Source: Chloroflexota bacterium (GTDB lineage: Bacteria; Chloroflexota; Ktedonobacteria; Ktedonobacterales; JADMIN01). Taken from it: a stretch of 58,841 nucleotides of DNA. This document shows positions 27,901 to 35,198 of this stretch, one piece after another. The notes under the pieces are model-generated. The model made no database searches, was not told the origin of the DNA, and saw only the letters and a program-made list of their open reading frames with translations. Positions within the stretch are counted from its first letter, which is position 1, and each line of letters opens with the position of its first letter. A program made the position numbers and the translations under genes. Location of the stretch: contig JAJPKE010000011.1 in the NCBI GenBank assembly GCA_021323855.1, forward strand, positions 1 to 58,841. The letters are read 5' to 3'.

Positions 27901-29974
27901 GCTGGCTGCTGATGACGACGACGTTGGCGGTGCTGAGTTGATTGGCGAGTTGCTGCGCCTTGTCCATCGTGTCAGGGTCATAGAGATTCAGCCCGACCTC
28001 TGGATATTGCCCTGGATTGATGAGGTGTCCGGCGGCGGTGTAGCCATTGCCGAAACGGTCGGTGCGGGCAGCCGGCGCCATGATTGGCAAGGGATCGTCC
28101 CAGACCTCATTGGTGATGGTGGAACCAGCAGGAATGTGATCGTAAATCCATTCGGAGGCCAGCACGCGCGTATTGGTGTTGGCATAGATGCTATCCATGC
28201 CCAGCGTGAAGAGCAGCGACGAGAGCAGCACGCAGACGCCCAGCGCGATCACCGCCGCGCGCCACCACTGGCCTCCGGCGATGCGCCGCCCCAGCACGCG
28301 CAAGGCAGGCAAGGCATGGCGCTGGCCCCAGGCGGCCCAGGCGAAGAGCGCGCAGGCAGCGCAGATGGCGAGTGGCGCGAAGACCGGCAGCATATAGCGG
28401 CTGAACTTGGTGTAGGCGCTGCCAACGACCAGGAAATAAACTACCAGCCAGGTGACGAAAATCGTCCAGTCGTTGTTCAGCGAGCGCCAGAGCCGCGAGA
28501 CCGCCCAGCCAAAGCCCGCGAGACCGAGCAACCCCAGCGGCAGGCCCATGTCATAGAGCAGCAATTGCTGTATCTCATAGACAAATGGCGTGGTGTTGGC
28601 GAACTGGCGCACATAGGGATAATCCAGCACGCCGCGCGAGAGGTCGTTCTGCTCAGTGACATCCGCCGCGAAGCTTTTCCAGTCAATCAGCACGTAAGGG
28701 CTGGTGATGACGAAGACGAGGACGCCAGCGGCAGCAACACCAATCAGCGCCAGCAGCGCCTCATCCAGTCCGCGCCTGCGCCAGCGCAGCAGCAGCGCCA
28801 CGCCAATCGGCGCCAGCAGCGGCAACGCGCTCACCTTCGTCGCCAGCGCCAGCCCGAAGGCCGCGCCGGTGAAGAGTCCGGTGCCCCAGGCATTCCAGGC
28901 GAAGGCGCGCGGTAGCGGCTCGTTTTCGTCGTCTGCGTCATCCGCTATCTGGCTATCTAATTGCGTGCCCCGGCTTTTCAAAGCCGAGGGCACGTATGCC
29001 GTTTGTTTTGGTCCCTGCGCCAGCAGCACGCAGGCCAGCAGGGTGAGCAGGGTGAAGAAGAGTAGCAGCGTATCCACGGCGTAGAAGTGCGCTACCTGGA
29101 TATTGAACGGGATGGTGGCAACGAAGGCAGCGGCCAGCACGCCCGCCCAGCGATTCCAGAGACGCCGCGCAATCAGGCCGGAGAGCAGCACGGAGCCGGT
29201 GTCGAAGAGCGCAGAAATGCCACGGCCAACCAGCGTGAAGTGATTGAAGTCGTCCCACGTGCCACCATCCGGCGGCAGAAAGCGCCCGTTGGTGAGGTGC
29301 GTCAGCGAGGCGAGGCCATGCGTGACGAGCGCGAGCAGGTAGAGCGGGAACGAACCATAGGCGAAGAAGTGCGGATTGAGCGGCGAGTTTGGCGAGAGCA
29401 GCCAGCCGGGGCCGGTGTAGGCGGGATCGCAGTTGCCGACGCGCGGCGTGCCGGGCAGCGAGAGGCACATTGCCTTGAAGACGATCTCGCGTTCGTCCGG
29501 GTGCAGATGATTGTTGGCGTCCCAGTTGATGCCATAGATGCGCGGCAGGAACGATAGCACGACCACAGCCAGCAGCAGCCAGAGCGACCAGTCCTGCCGC
29601 CGTAGAAACCGCTGAACGGCGGGTGGAAGCGACGCCATCACTCCACGGCGAGCCGGAGATATTGCTGGCTCGTGTTTCACCGGCGCGGTGATGGGCGCCT
29701 GCGCAGCGTGTCGTCCTCCGGAGGCAGCGGCATCGCTGGCGCTGCGCGGCGTTGCAGGGGGCCGGGATGCGCTATCGCCAGCAGTGACGCCCGCGAGGTC
29801 GGCCCCCTCCGGCTGAAAGGCGAACGCGAGTTGTGGGGTGAGCGATGACGCAAATGGCGTCGCGGGCGCAATATGTGGGGCGGATTCCCGCACACGGATG
29901 TTTGCCCGGCGCGTTTGTCCCATGCCCGGCGCTTGCCGTTTGCCGCGCTGTCTTCGCTTCTCCCGCACGCGCAT
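24902..29974 (-). CDS. Giant GT-C/DUF2298 fusion membrane protein
   Basis: At 1690 residues this is the largest gene here. Residues 1 to about 130 are basic and disordered. Residues ~130-830 form a GT39/PMT-like GT-C module ([19 protein letters not shown], first-loop acidic motif). From about 835 to the end there is a full DUF2298 module ([54 protein letters not shown]). The downstream gene is a shorter paralog of the second half only, so this protein looks like a fusion of two units of the same pathway. An in-frame palindromic repeat (28964-28994) encodes part of a cytoplasmic loop. ATG 29974 touches GGAGG; a GTG at 29968 would be better spaced. Confidence 0.82.
   Translation of the reverse strand: [1690 protein letters not shown]
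28964..28994. repeat. Palindromic repeat inserted in frame inside the giant fusion gene
   Basis: CGGCTT-TTCA-AAGCCG (28971-28986) with outer CGTGCC/GGCACG arms forms a ~14-base stem. The same element with the same outer arms is intergenic at 42092-42122. Read leftward it codes PSALKSRGT within a hydrophilic loop. Confidence 0.7.
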
Positions 29975-30342
29975 CCTCCGCCGCAGTTCCTGCCACTAGC
30001 TATTCACAACGATCCGAATATCCGCATGACTCTCCGCAGAGTTCAATCGGAGGAATTGTAACACTGGCCTGGGTGCCCCGCAACGCACACGGTCCATTCG
30101 GCTTCAGGCGAGGCGCGAAGATTTTACAGCCACTCAGGAAATGTAAGGAAGTATCAGAAACAATATACCAACCGCGCCGAGCACATGCAGCATCCATTGC
30201 TGATACTTGGGTAATTAGAGTGTCATTGGCAATAAAAGATGGCACAGGCCGAGGAACTGCTAGGTTGCAAGGCACTGTGCCATAACGACCCTATTGAGGG
30301 CATCCAATCAAAACCAGTGATGGATGTCGAACGCCTGTACGC
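29975..30342. other. Intergenic region at the left edge of the low-GC island
   Basis: About 370 bases with no gene I can support; it contains the upstream region of the leftward giant-gene operon. Base composition shifts from GC-rich to AT-richer around 30120-30160, marking the edge of the island that runs to about 32400. No tRNA or obvious attachment repeat is visible. Confidence 0.5.
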
Positions 30343-30858
30343 CTACGAATATTTCACGATGTAATCAATGACCGACTGCTTGGAGGAGCGGTTAGTCGGT
30401 TTAGTCCCTGGATGAGCGGCCTCAATCAGTGCTGAGGCACGTTTCAGCATGTCCAATGTATAGTCTTGCAAGGCGCGGTCGAGCTGGTCAGGTCCGTAAA
30501 CCCGCATTAAAAAGCCTGGATCAGGTGGAACAAAAGGATCAATTCGGTAGTTCGGATCAGGGTGCAATGCCACCAAAGGAGGTAACACCTTCTTTGTATT
30601 CTTTGCTTTTCCCTTTAGCCCTAAGAGTTCTGTGTACACCTGACGTATTTCACTGGCAAATTGTGGATTTCTCCTCGCCTCTCGTGCTGCAACCTCAGCA
30701 AGCGCTGTTCCTAGCACAGTGGTATCTTGTGGGTTGATAGGTAGTTGTACTGCTTGTCGAAGGGAACGTGTCGCCTCGGCCCCTCGTTGCGTCAACGTTT
30801 GACGAGGGGCCTTTTCGGCGGACTTTATTGCAACTGCTGTACTTCTTCTCTCGGCCAT
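30343..30858 (-). CDS. Small protein paired with the Mrr-ParA fusion (unknown function)
   Basis: I do not recognise this ~171-residue protein. It is basic at the N-terminus (MAERRSTAVAIKSAEK), then helical, with ALAEVAAREARRNPQFASEIRQVY (about 53-75), a Pro-rich middle (HPDPNYRIDPFVPPDPGF) and a C-terminal helix pair. The start at 30858 is set by GGGAGG nine bases upstream; the earlier ATG at 30867 touches that site. The upstream Mrr-ParA gene ends at 30875, 16 bases away, so the two form an operon. ParA proteins usually act with a small DNA-binding adaptor encoded just downstream. By position this is the candidate, although no ParB or ribbon-helix-helix motif is obvious. Confidence 0.75.
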   Translation of the reverse strand: MAERRSTAVAIKSAEKAPRQTLTQRGAEATRSLRQAVQLPINPQDTTVLGTALAEVAAREARRNPQFASEIRQVYTELLGLKGKAKNTKKVLPPLVALHPDPNYRIDPFVPPDPGFLMRVYGPDQLDRALQDYTLDMLKRASALIEAAHPGTKPTNRSSKQSVIDYIVKYS

Positions 30859-30874
30859 GTTGTGCATCCTCCCT

Positions 30875-32248
30875 CTACTTGACACGCCTGATAACCTCGT
30901 CAATCACAGCAGTGTACGCTTTTGCCGCTGCTGAAGACTTGTAGTTGAATAGTATCTTTGGCTTGGATTTATCTGACCCTACCTCTAAATGCGCCTTATC
31001 AATATACTTGTCAACGGGAATCGGTGGTCCTAGTATGCCCAAACTAGCCGCAATTGGAGCAATAAATTGTTGATTTATCGCATCTGTCTTCCAATTGGTG
31101 ACAATGCAGCCGAGTATTTTGAGTGCTTCACCCGTCAACGCCGCAATAGTGCTGGCAGTATCACGGAGAAAGTTTACTCCCACCTCACTGAATGGCCCTG
31201 GTGCAACTGGCATTACGACATAGTGCGATGCAGCTAGTGCTGAACGAGTAAAGAAACCCATCGAGGGACCAGTATCTATAATGATCCAATCGAAATCTTG
31301 GGTATTTAATATGTGGGGCGGTTGAAGAGTTGGAGCATGAAGGTCACGTGCAAAACGCAATAACGCTCCAGGCCCTGCAGTGGTGCCTCTATCTACTAAA
31401 GCTAATGCCTGATTAGAGGGAATGAGCCATAACAGTGGAAACTGCGTTGGATGGACCAGGTCAGCTAAAGGCCGCTTGTGAGCAAAATACTCTCCTAAAT
31501 GTAAGGCAGGGGTTTTCCCTGAGGATATAACCTTTGTGAGATTGGCTTGCGCATCCATATCTATCAGTAAGACTTGATAACCTTGAGCCATTAGACCAAA
31601 CGCAATATTGATAGCACTTGTGGTTTTTCCAACGCCGCCTTTGTGATTGGCTAAAGTCAACACCTTCGTCTTAGTAGGTGGCCTGCGAACAATATTGTCC
31701 GCAAGAAAAAGAGCAGTAGGAGAAATAGGAACCAGCGGATCATCTAAAAGCGGCTCAGTGGCTATGTCATCTGCAGCTTCCTGAGAGAGCAAGCGTGAAC
31801 CGCGTAAGTAGTTGATATAGCGAACAAAATGCTCTCCGTCCAGTGGCCAAAGGCGTCTTTTGCCTTCTGATTGAGCTTCATTGAGGGCAGTATCCTTGAA
31901 ACTGCTTGTCGTGACGAAATACCCCGTCACACTGGTGTTTTCTGGCAAACCACCACGCAAACTGACCATATAGGGAGAAGTGATTTTGCGCTCGCGTCGC
32001 CAGTGTTTTACTTGCACTCCTGCATGTAACATTGGAGTGCCTGCGGGCGCACAGTAAATCTCCAGGTCGAGTCCCGAACTGGTATTATGCTGTCCAGCAA
32101 CATCTTTAACGGTATATCCAGCCTGCTCAAATACATACTTCACAAAATGCTCAAACTCATGGTGGCTTAGTTCCCCTAACATCCGGTCAATATCTGGATG
32201 CTCATAGAGTTTTGCAAATACTGGTATAGTCCCTGATAGTTGTCCCAT
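30875..32248 (-). CDS. Fusion of an Mrr-type nuclease domain to a ParA ATPase
   Basis: The 457-residue protein joins two modules. Residues ~28-130 look like an Mrr_cat restriction-endonuclease fold: FEHFVKYVFEQAGY with Glu33, then the PD-(D/E)XK core as Asp61 (GLDLEIY) and Gln79-x-Lys81 (GVQVKHW). Residues ~195-457 are a ParA/Soj-type deviant Walker ATPase with KGGVGKTT (203-210), LIDMDAQANL and DWIIIDTGP, ending with a normal ParA C-terminus. ParA enzymes move DNA cargo; Mrr enzymes cut modified or foreign DNA. Joining them is unusual and suggests ATP-controlled DNA targeting, for partition or for defence. Base composition is lower in GC than its neighbours. A good promoter and a clear ribosome site (AGGGAG) precede ATG 32248. 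Confidence 0.85.
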   Translation of the reverse strand: MGQLSGTIPVFAKLYEHPDIDRMLGELSHHEFEHFVKYVFEQAGYTVKDVAGQHNTSSGLDLEIYCAPAGTPMLHAGVQVKHWRRERKITSPYMVSLRGGLPENTSVTGYFVTTSSFKDTALNEAQSEGKRRLWPLDGEHFVRYINYLRGSRLLSQEAADDIATEPLLDDPLVPISPTALFLADNIVRRPPTKTKVLTLANHKGGVGKTTSAINIAFGLMAQGYQVLLIDMDAQANLTKVISSGKTPALHLGEYFAHKRPLADLVHPTQFPLLWLIPSNQALALVDRGTTAGPGALLRFARDLHAPTLQPPHILNTQDFDWIIIDTGPSMGFFTRSALAASHYVVMPVAPGPFSEVGVNFLRDTASTIAALTGEALKILGCIVTNWKTDAINQQFIAPIAASLGILGPPIPVDKYIDKAHLEVGSDKSKPKILFNYKSSAAAKAYTAVIDEVIRRVK

Positions 32249-32303
32249 GCAGCGTCTCCCTACATCTTATTTTGTCAAACTGTCATAGAGAAAGAATGCT
32301 GCT

Positions 32304-32332
32304 ACTATATCACAAGTATTCGCTTGGTTCAA
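32304..32332 (-). promoter_or_regulatory. Promoter of the Mrr-ParA operon
   Basis: Read leftward: TTGAAC (complement of 32327-32332), 17 bases, TATAGT (complement of 32304-32309), about 55 bases upstream of the start codon. A second TTGACA lies further upstream near 32376-32381. Confidence 0.7.
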
Positions 32333-32399
32333 TCGTCCAAGCTATAAAGGGGAGAAGTTTACGATAAATTTTTATGTCAACCCATCTCTAAAGTACAAG

Positions 32400-32430
32400 T
32401 TATCCACAGGATTTAGGGGAGTTATCCACA
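32400..32430 (+). promoter_or_regulatory. Two perfect DnaA boxes
   Basis: TTATCCACA occurs at 32400-32408 and at 32422-32430, in the same orientation with starts 22 bases apart, just outside an AT-rich stretch (32341-32390) and between the Mrr-ParA operon and purE. Perfect consensus boxes in pairs are expected at replication origins or DnaA-regulated promoters. With only two boxes and no dnaA or rep gene here, a functional origin is not shown. Confidence 0.7.
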
Positions 32431-32452
32431 ATGGGGTGTGGAGAGGATGAGG

Positions 32453-32965
32453 TTAGGGGGTGGGCGTGTCGGGCGCGTTGGGTGTGATGGCGGCATTTTT
32501 GGCGCGCGACTCGGCGGCGATGTCGGACTGGTAGACGAGCATACGCTGCTGGAGCGCGGCGTCGTTGGTGGCGAGGATGCGCACCGCCAGCAGACCGGCG
32601 TTGCGCGCGTTGCCGATGGCGACGGTGGCGACCGGGACGCCTGCGGGCATCTGCACTATGGAGAGCAGCGAGTCCAGCCCGCGCAGCCACTCGGTCGGCA
32701 CGGGGACGCCGATCACCGGCAGCGGCGTGTAAGCGGCGAGCATGCCGGGGAGATGCGCCGCGCCGCCTGCGCCTGCGATGATGACGCGCAGACCGCGTTC
32801 GTGCGCCGTGCGCCCATACTCTGCCATGTCGCCGGGGGTGCGATGCGCCGAGACAATGCGTAGCTCGTAGGCCACACCGAAGCGTTCGCACATCTCCGCC
32901 GCGCCGCGCATCACCGGCAAATCTGAGTCGCTGCCCATTACAATACCCACCAGTGCTGCTGCCAT
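32453..32965 (-). CDS. purE: N5-carboxyaminoimidazole ribonucleotide mutase
   Basis: Class I PurE converts N5-CAIR to CAIR in purine synthesis. The 170-residue product shows [13 protein letters not shown] (phosphate loop), SAHRTP (catalytic His), [12 protein letters not shown] and the [23 protein letters not shown] block. The usual partner purK is not adjacent; instead the DnaA boxes and the low-GC Mrr-ParA island follow, which is consistent with an insertion downstream of purE. The ATG at 32965 is the only good start. The C-terminal ten residues (NAPDTPTP) are a low-complexity tail. Confidence 0.95.
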   Translation of the reverse strand: MAAALVGIVMGSDSDLPVMRGAAEMCERFGVAYELRIVSAHRTPGDMAEYGRTAHERGLRVIIAGAGGAAHLPGMLAAYTPLPVIGVPVPTEWLRGLDSLLSIVQMPAGVPVATVAIGNARNAGLLAVRILATNDAALQQRMLVYQSDIAAESRAKNAAITPNAPDTPTP

Positions 32966-33034
32966 CCCGTACCCCGCTTTCTACAATGCCATGTTCACCT
33001 TTGCCACTCCTCGCTGTTATACCATCTCTCGCGG

Positions 33035-33077
33035 GTAGACCTCACCCCCTGACCCCCTCTCCCGCGAGGAGAGGGGG
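33035..33077. repeat. GC-rich palindromic repeat upstream of purE
   Basis: TAGACCTCACCCCC followed by the CCCCCTCTCC/GGAGAGGGGG hairpin. It carries the same TAG-containing edge as the copies at gene ends, but no gene end is recognisable here. Confidence 0.6.
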
Positions 33078-33253
33078 AACCAGACCGCACAGATCGCGGC
33101 GGGTAATGACTTGAATACCACCGGCAGCCAGCTTGGGTGGCGTATACTGAGCATAGCAATGCTGGCATGGTGAGGGATATGGGCACCTGGTAGTCGAGAG
33201 CCGTTAGTTGTGAGACGTGTATGCTTTCAGAGGAGACAGGGGAGCGCAACGAG

Positions 33254-34231
33254 ATGGACGAACACACGACTGATCCACAGGAGACGCAGCAGACACAGCA
33301 GACGGAGAACATGCCGGACGGAGAGGCGACAATGACGGCGATGACGCAGGAGATGGAGGGGTTGCGTCAGCTGGTGACGCGGCTGCTTAGCCAGCAGTTC
33401 GGTTATGCAGGCGCGACGGAGAAGGAACCGCAACTGCTCGTTGGGCGCATCCCACTGGACTTCCCCATCGCGCTGCCACTGCCAGACGACACGCACATCA
33501 TCGGCAGCGTGGTATCCAGACGGCTGACCAGCATCATGTATGACACGCAGGTGTCCAGCGACGACGTGATGGACCTGTATTATCAACGCATGGCTGCGCT
33601 CGGCTGGGAAGCGGTGAATATGCCAACTGTGGCAGACCGGCAGCAGGCTCGCATGCAGCATGGCGGCTTTCAGCACAACAGCAGGAGAAGGCCGACCAAT
33701 CACTATGAAATCTTTATGAAGGATGAGCAGGGGCCAGGGCTGACCGTGACGACTGGGCAAGCGCCAGATGGGCTGACCAGCGTGCAGGTGGGGCTGCACA
33801 CCTATGAGCATCCTGAACAATCGCCGCTGTTTCATCGCCGTTATGGTCTCTTCTCGATGATTCCACCGCTCTATCCACCAGAAGGCGATTACCAGCGGTC
33901 CGGCGGGGGCAGCAGTGGCAATGGCGCGGCGCATACCACAGCCACGCTGACCAGCGGACTCGACCTGCCAGCCGTCGCCGCGCACTATAACGCACAACTG
34001 CGCGAGGCGGGCTGGGTGAGCAGCAGCGACGGCGGCACCGGCAAAGAGGCGGCATGGAGCGTCTGGCGCTTCACTGACAAAGACGGCCAGCCCTGGCAGG
34101 GTATCTTCATTGCGCTGACGCATCCCGATACGCCGCATGACTACTTCCTGGTGGTGCAGGCGCGCTCGACGACAAAAGAAGGCGACTCGCGCTTGATCGG
34201 TTCGAGCTGGACCAGCTACGGCCCGATGTAG
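33254..34231 (+). CDS. Unknown protein with two AALGW-type domains, paralog A
   Basis: I do not recognise a named family. The ~325-residue product has a charged, Gln-rich N-terminus, then a domain with LPLPDDTHIIGSVV...YDTQVSSDDVMDLYYQRMAALGW and a second, related unit near residues 245-320 (LDLPAVAAHYNAQLREAGW). The pattern of a difference term followed by 'xxxYYxxxLxxxGW' is common in small bacterial domains of unknown role. No signal peptide or membrane segment is seen. ATG 33254 has GGGGAG at nine bases and is preferred over ATG 33221. It is first in a rightward run with paralog B (34329) and a phosphatase (35199). Confidence 0.7.
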   Translation: MDEHTTDPQETQQTQQTENMPDGEATMTAMTQEMEGLRQLVTRLLSQQFGYAGATEKEPQLLVGRIPLDFPIALPLPDDTHIIGSVVSRRLTSIMYDTQVSSDDVMDLYYQRMAALGWEAVNMPTVADRQQARMQHGGFQHNSRRRPTNHYEIFMKDEQGPGLTVTTGQAPDGLTSVQVGLHTYEHPEQSPLFHRRYGLFSMIPPLYPPEGDYQRSGGGSSGNGAAHTTATLTSGLDLPAVAAHYNAQLREAGWVSSSDGGTGKEAAWSVWRFTDKDGQPWQGIFIALTHPDTPHDYFLVVQARSTTKEGDSRLIGSSWTSYGPM

Positions 34232-34328
34232 TAGTAGCGTTCTATCGGCATGTCATAGTGTTGCGCAGGCAGTACATACTGGTTGGTGCCACTTGAAACT
34301 TTGCATGCAGATCGCCGGGAGGGCAGCG

Positions 34329-35195
34329 ATGGATGACGATATGCCGGACACCTATGGTTCGCACTTCGACCCTACTAGAGAGTTCATCGGCAAGGCGCCG
34401 CCGGACTTTCCCGCTGAACTGCCCATCCCGGAGGATGCGAACATTCTGGCGGGCCTCATCAACAATGTCACCACCAATGATATGACGGTGGCCTATGAAA
34501 CGGAACTCAGCCCCGACGAGTTGGAGGCGTTCTATCGGGAGCGTATGGCCGCGCTCGGCTGGTCCGCGCCACCGCCAGAAGAGGACAGCCCACATGGCGG
34601 GTTTCAGCCGATGGGTAACTCCGCTTTTGCTCGCATGCCACGCTCAGATGAGGAATGTCGTCTGCTCTTCTGCAACGGCGAAGTGGGGCCGGGGCTGCGC
34701 ATCATGGGAGATCGCAGTGCCGATTTGGGCGGTATCACCTCGGTGTTTATGGTGCTGGAACACTACACGCATCCGCGCCAATCGCCCTGCGCGCAACGCC
34801 AGCAGCAACCACCGCAGAATCTCTTTGAGATGCTGCCGATGCTCTACGTGCCTGACGGCTCGAATCAGTCTGATGGACATTGCAGCGGCGACGCCACCTC
34901 TGTGCATTGCCAGTCACACGTCCTCACCAATCTCGATCACCAGCGCATCATCCATCATTATCACACGCAACTGGTGCTGGCCGGTTGGAGCCTCGAAAAC
35001 GAGAACACGCATGTCAAAGCGACGGAAGAGCCGTATCACCGGCTCTTCGGCGATATCTGGCGACATGAGAGCAACTGGCGTTTTAGGGATCGTGCGGGGC
35101 AGCAGTGGCGTGGCTCCTTTAGCATGATGGGGTCGCCCAAAGAGACCGCTCCCACCTCCTATACGCTGGAACTGAGCGCGCAGATGGTGGATTGA
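34329..35195 (+). CDS. Unknown protein with two AALGW-type domains, paralog B
   Basis: This 288-residue protein is a clear paralog of the gene just upstream: PPDFPAELPIPEDANILAGL, then YETELSPDELEAFYRERMAALGW, a GGFQ segment, and a second half with LDHQRIIHHYHTQLVLAGW. Shared residues lie throughout, so the pair arose by tandem duplication. The ATG at 34329 follows GGGAGGG at five to six bases. It ends three bases before the start of the dual-specificity phosphatase gene, so translation is likely coupled. Function unknown; cytoplasmic by sequence. Confidence 0.7.
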   Translation: MDDDMPDTYGSHFDPTREFIGKAPPDFPAELPIPEDANILAGLINNVTTNDMTVAYETELSPDELEAFYRERMAALGWSAPPPEEDSPHGGFQPMGNSAFARMPRSDEECRLLFCNGEVGPGLRIMGDRSADLGGITSVFMVLEHYTHPRQSPCAQRQQQPPQNLFEMLPMLYVPDGSNQSDGHCSGDATSVHCQSHVLTNLDHQRIIHHYHTQLVLAGWSLENENTHVKATEEPYHRLFGDIWRHESNWRFRDRAGQQWRGSFSMMGSPKETAPTSYTLELSAQMVD

Positions 35196-35198
35196 GGC

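Noticed and set aside
27719..28915. 398-codon plus-strand frame inside the giant fusion gene
   Set aside because: Rich in Arg/Gln/Glu with no domain-like order, opposite a strand with clear GT-C membrane motifs.
32341..32430. Chromosomal replication origin oriC
   Set aside because: Only two boxes and no dnaA, dnaN, gyr or rnpA genes nearby; kept as a DnaA-box finding only.
33227..34138. 303-codon minus-strand frame over the AALGW paralog A
   Set aside because: The plus-strand frame has a ribosome site and a paralog next to it; the minus frame has neither.
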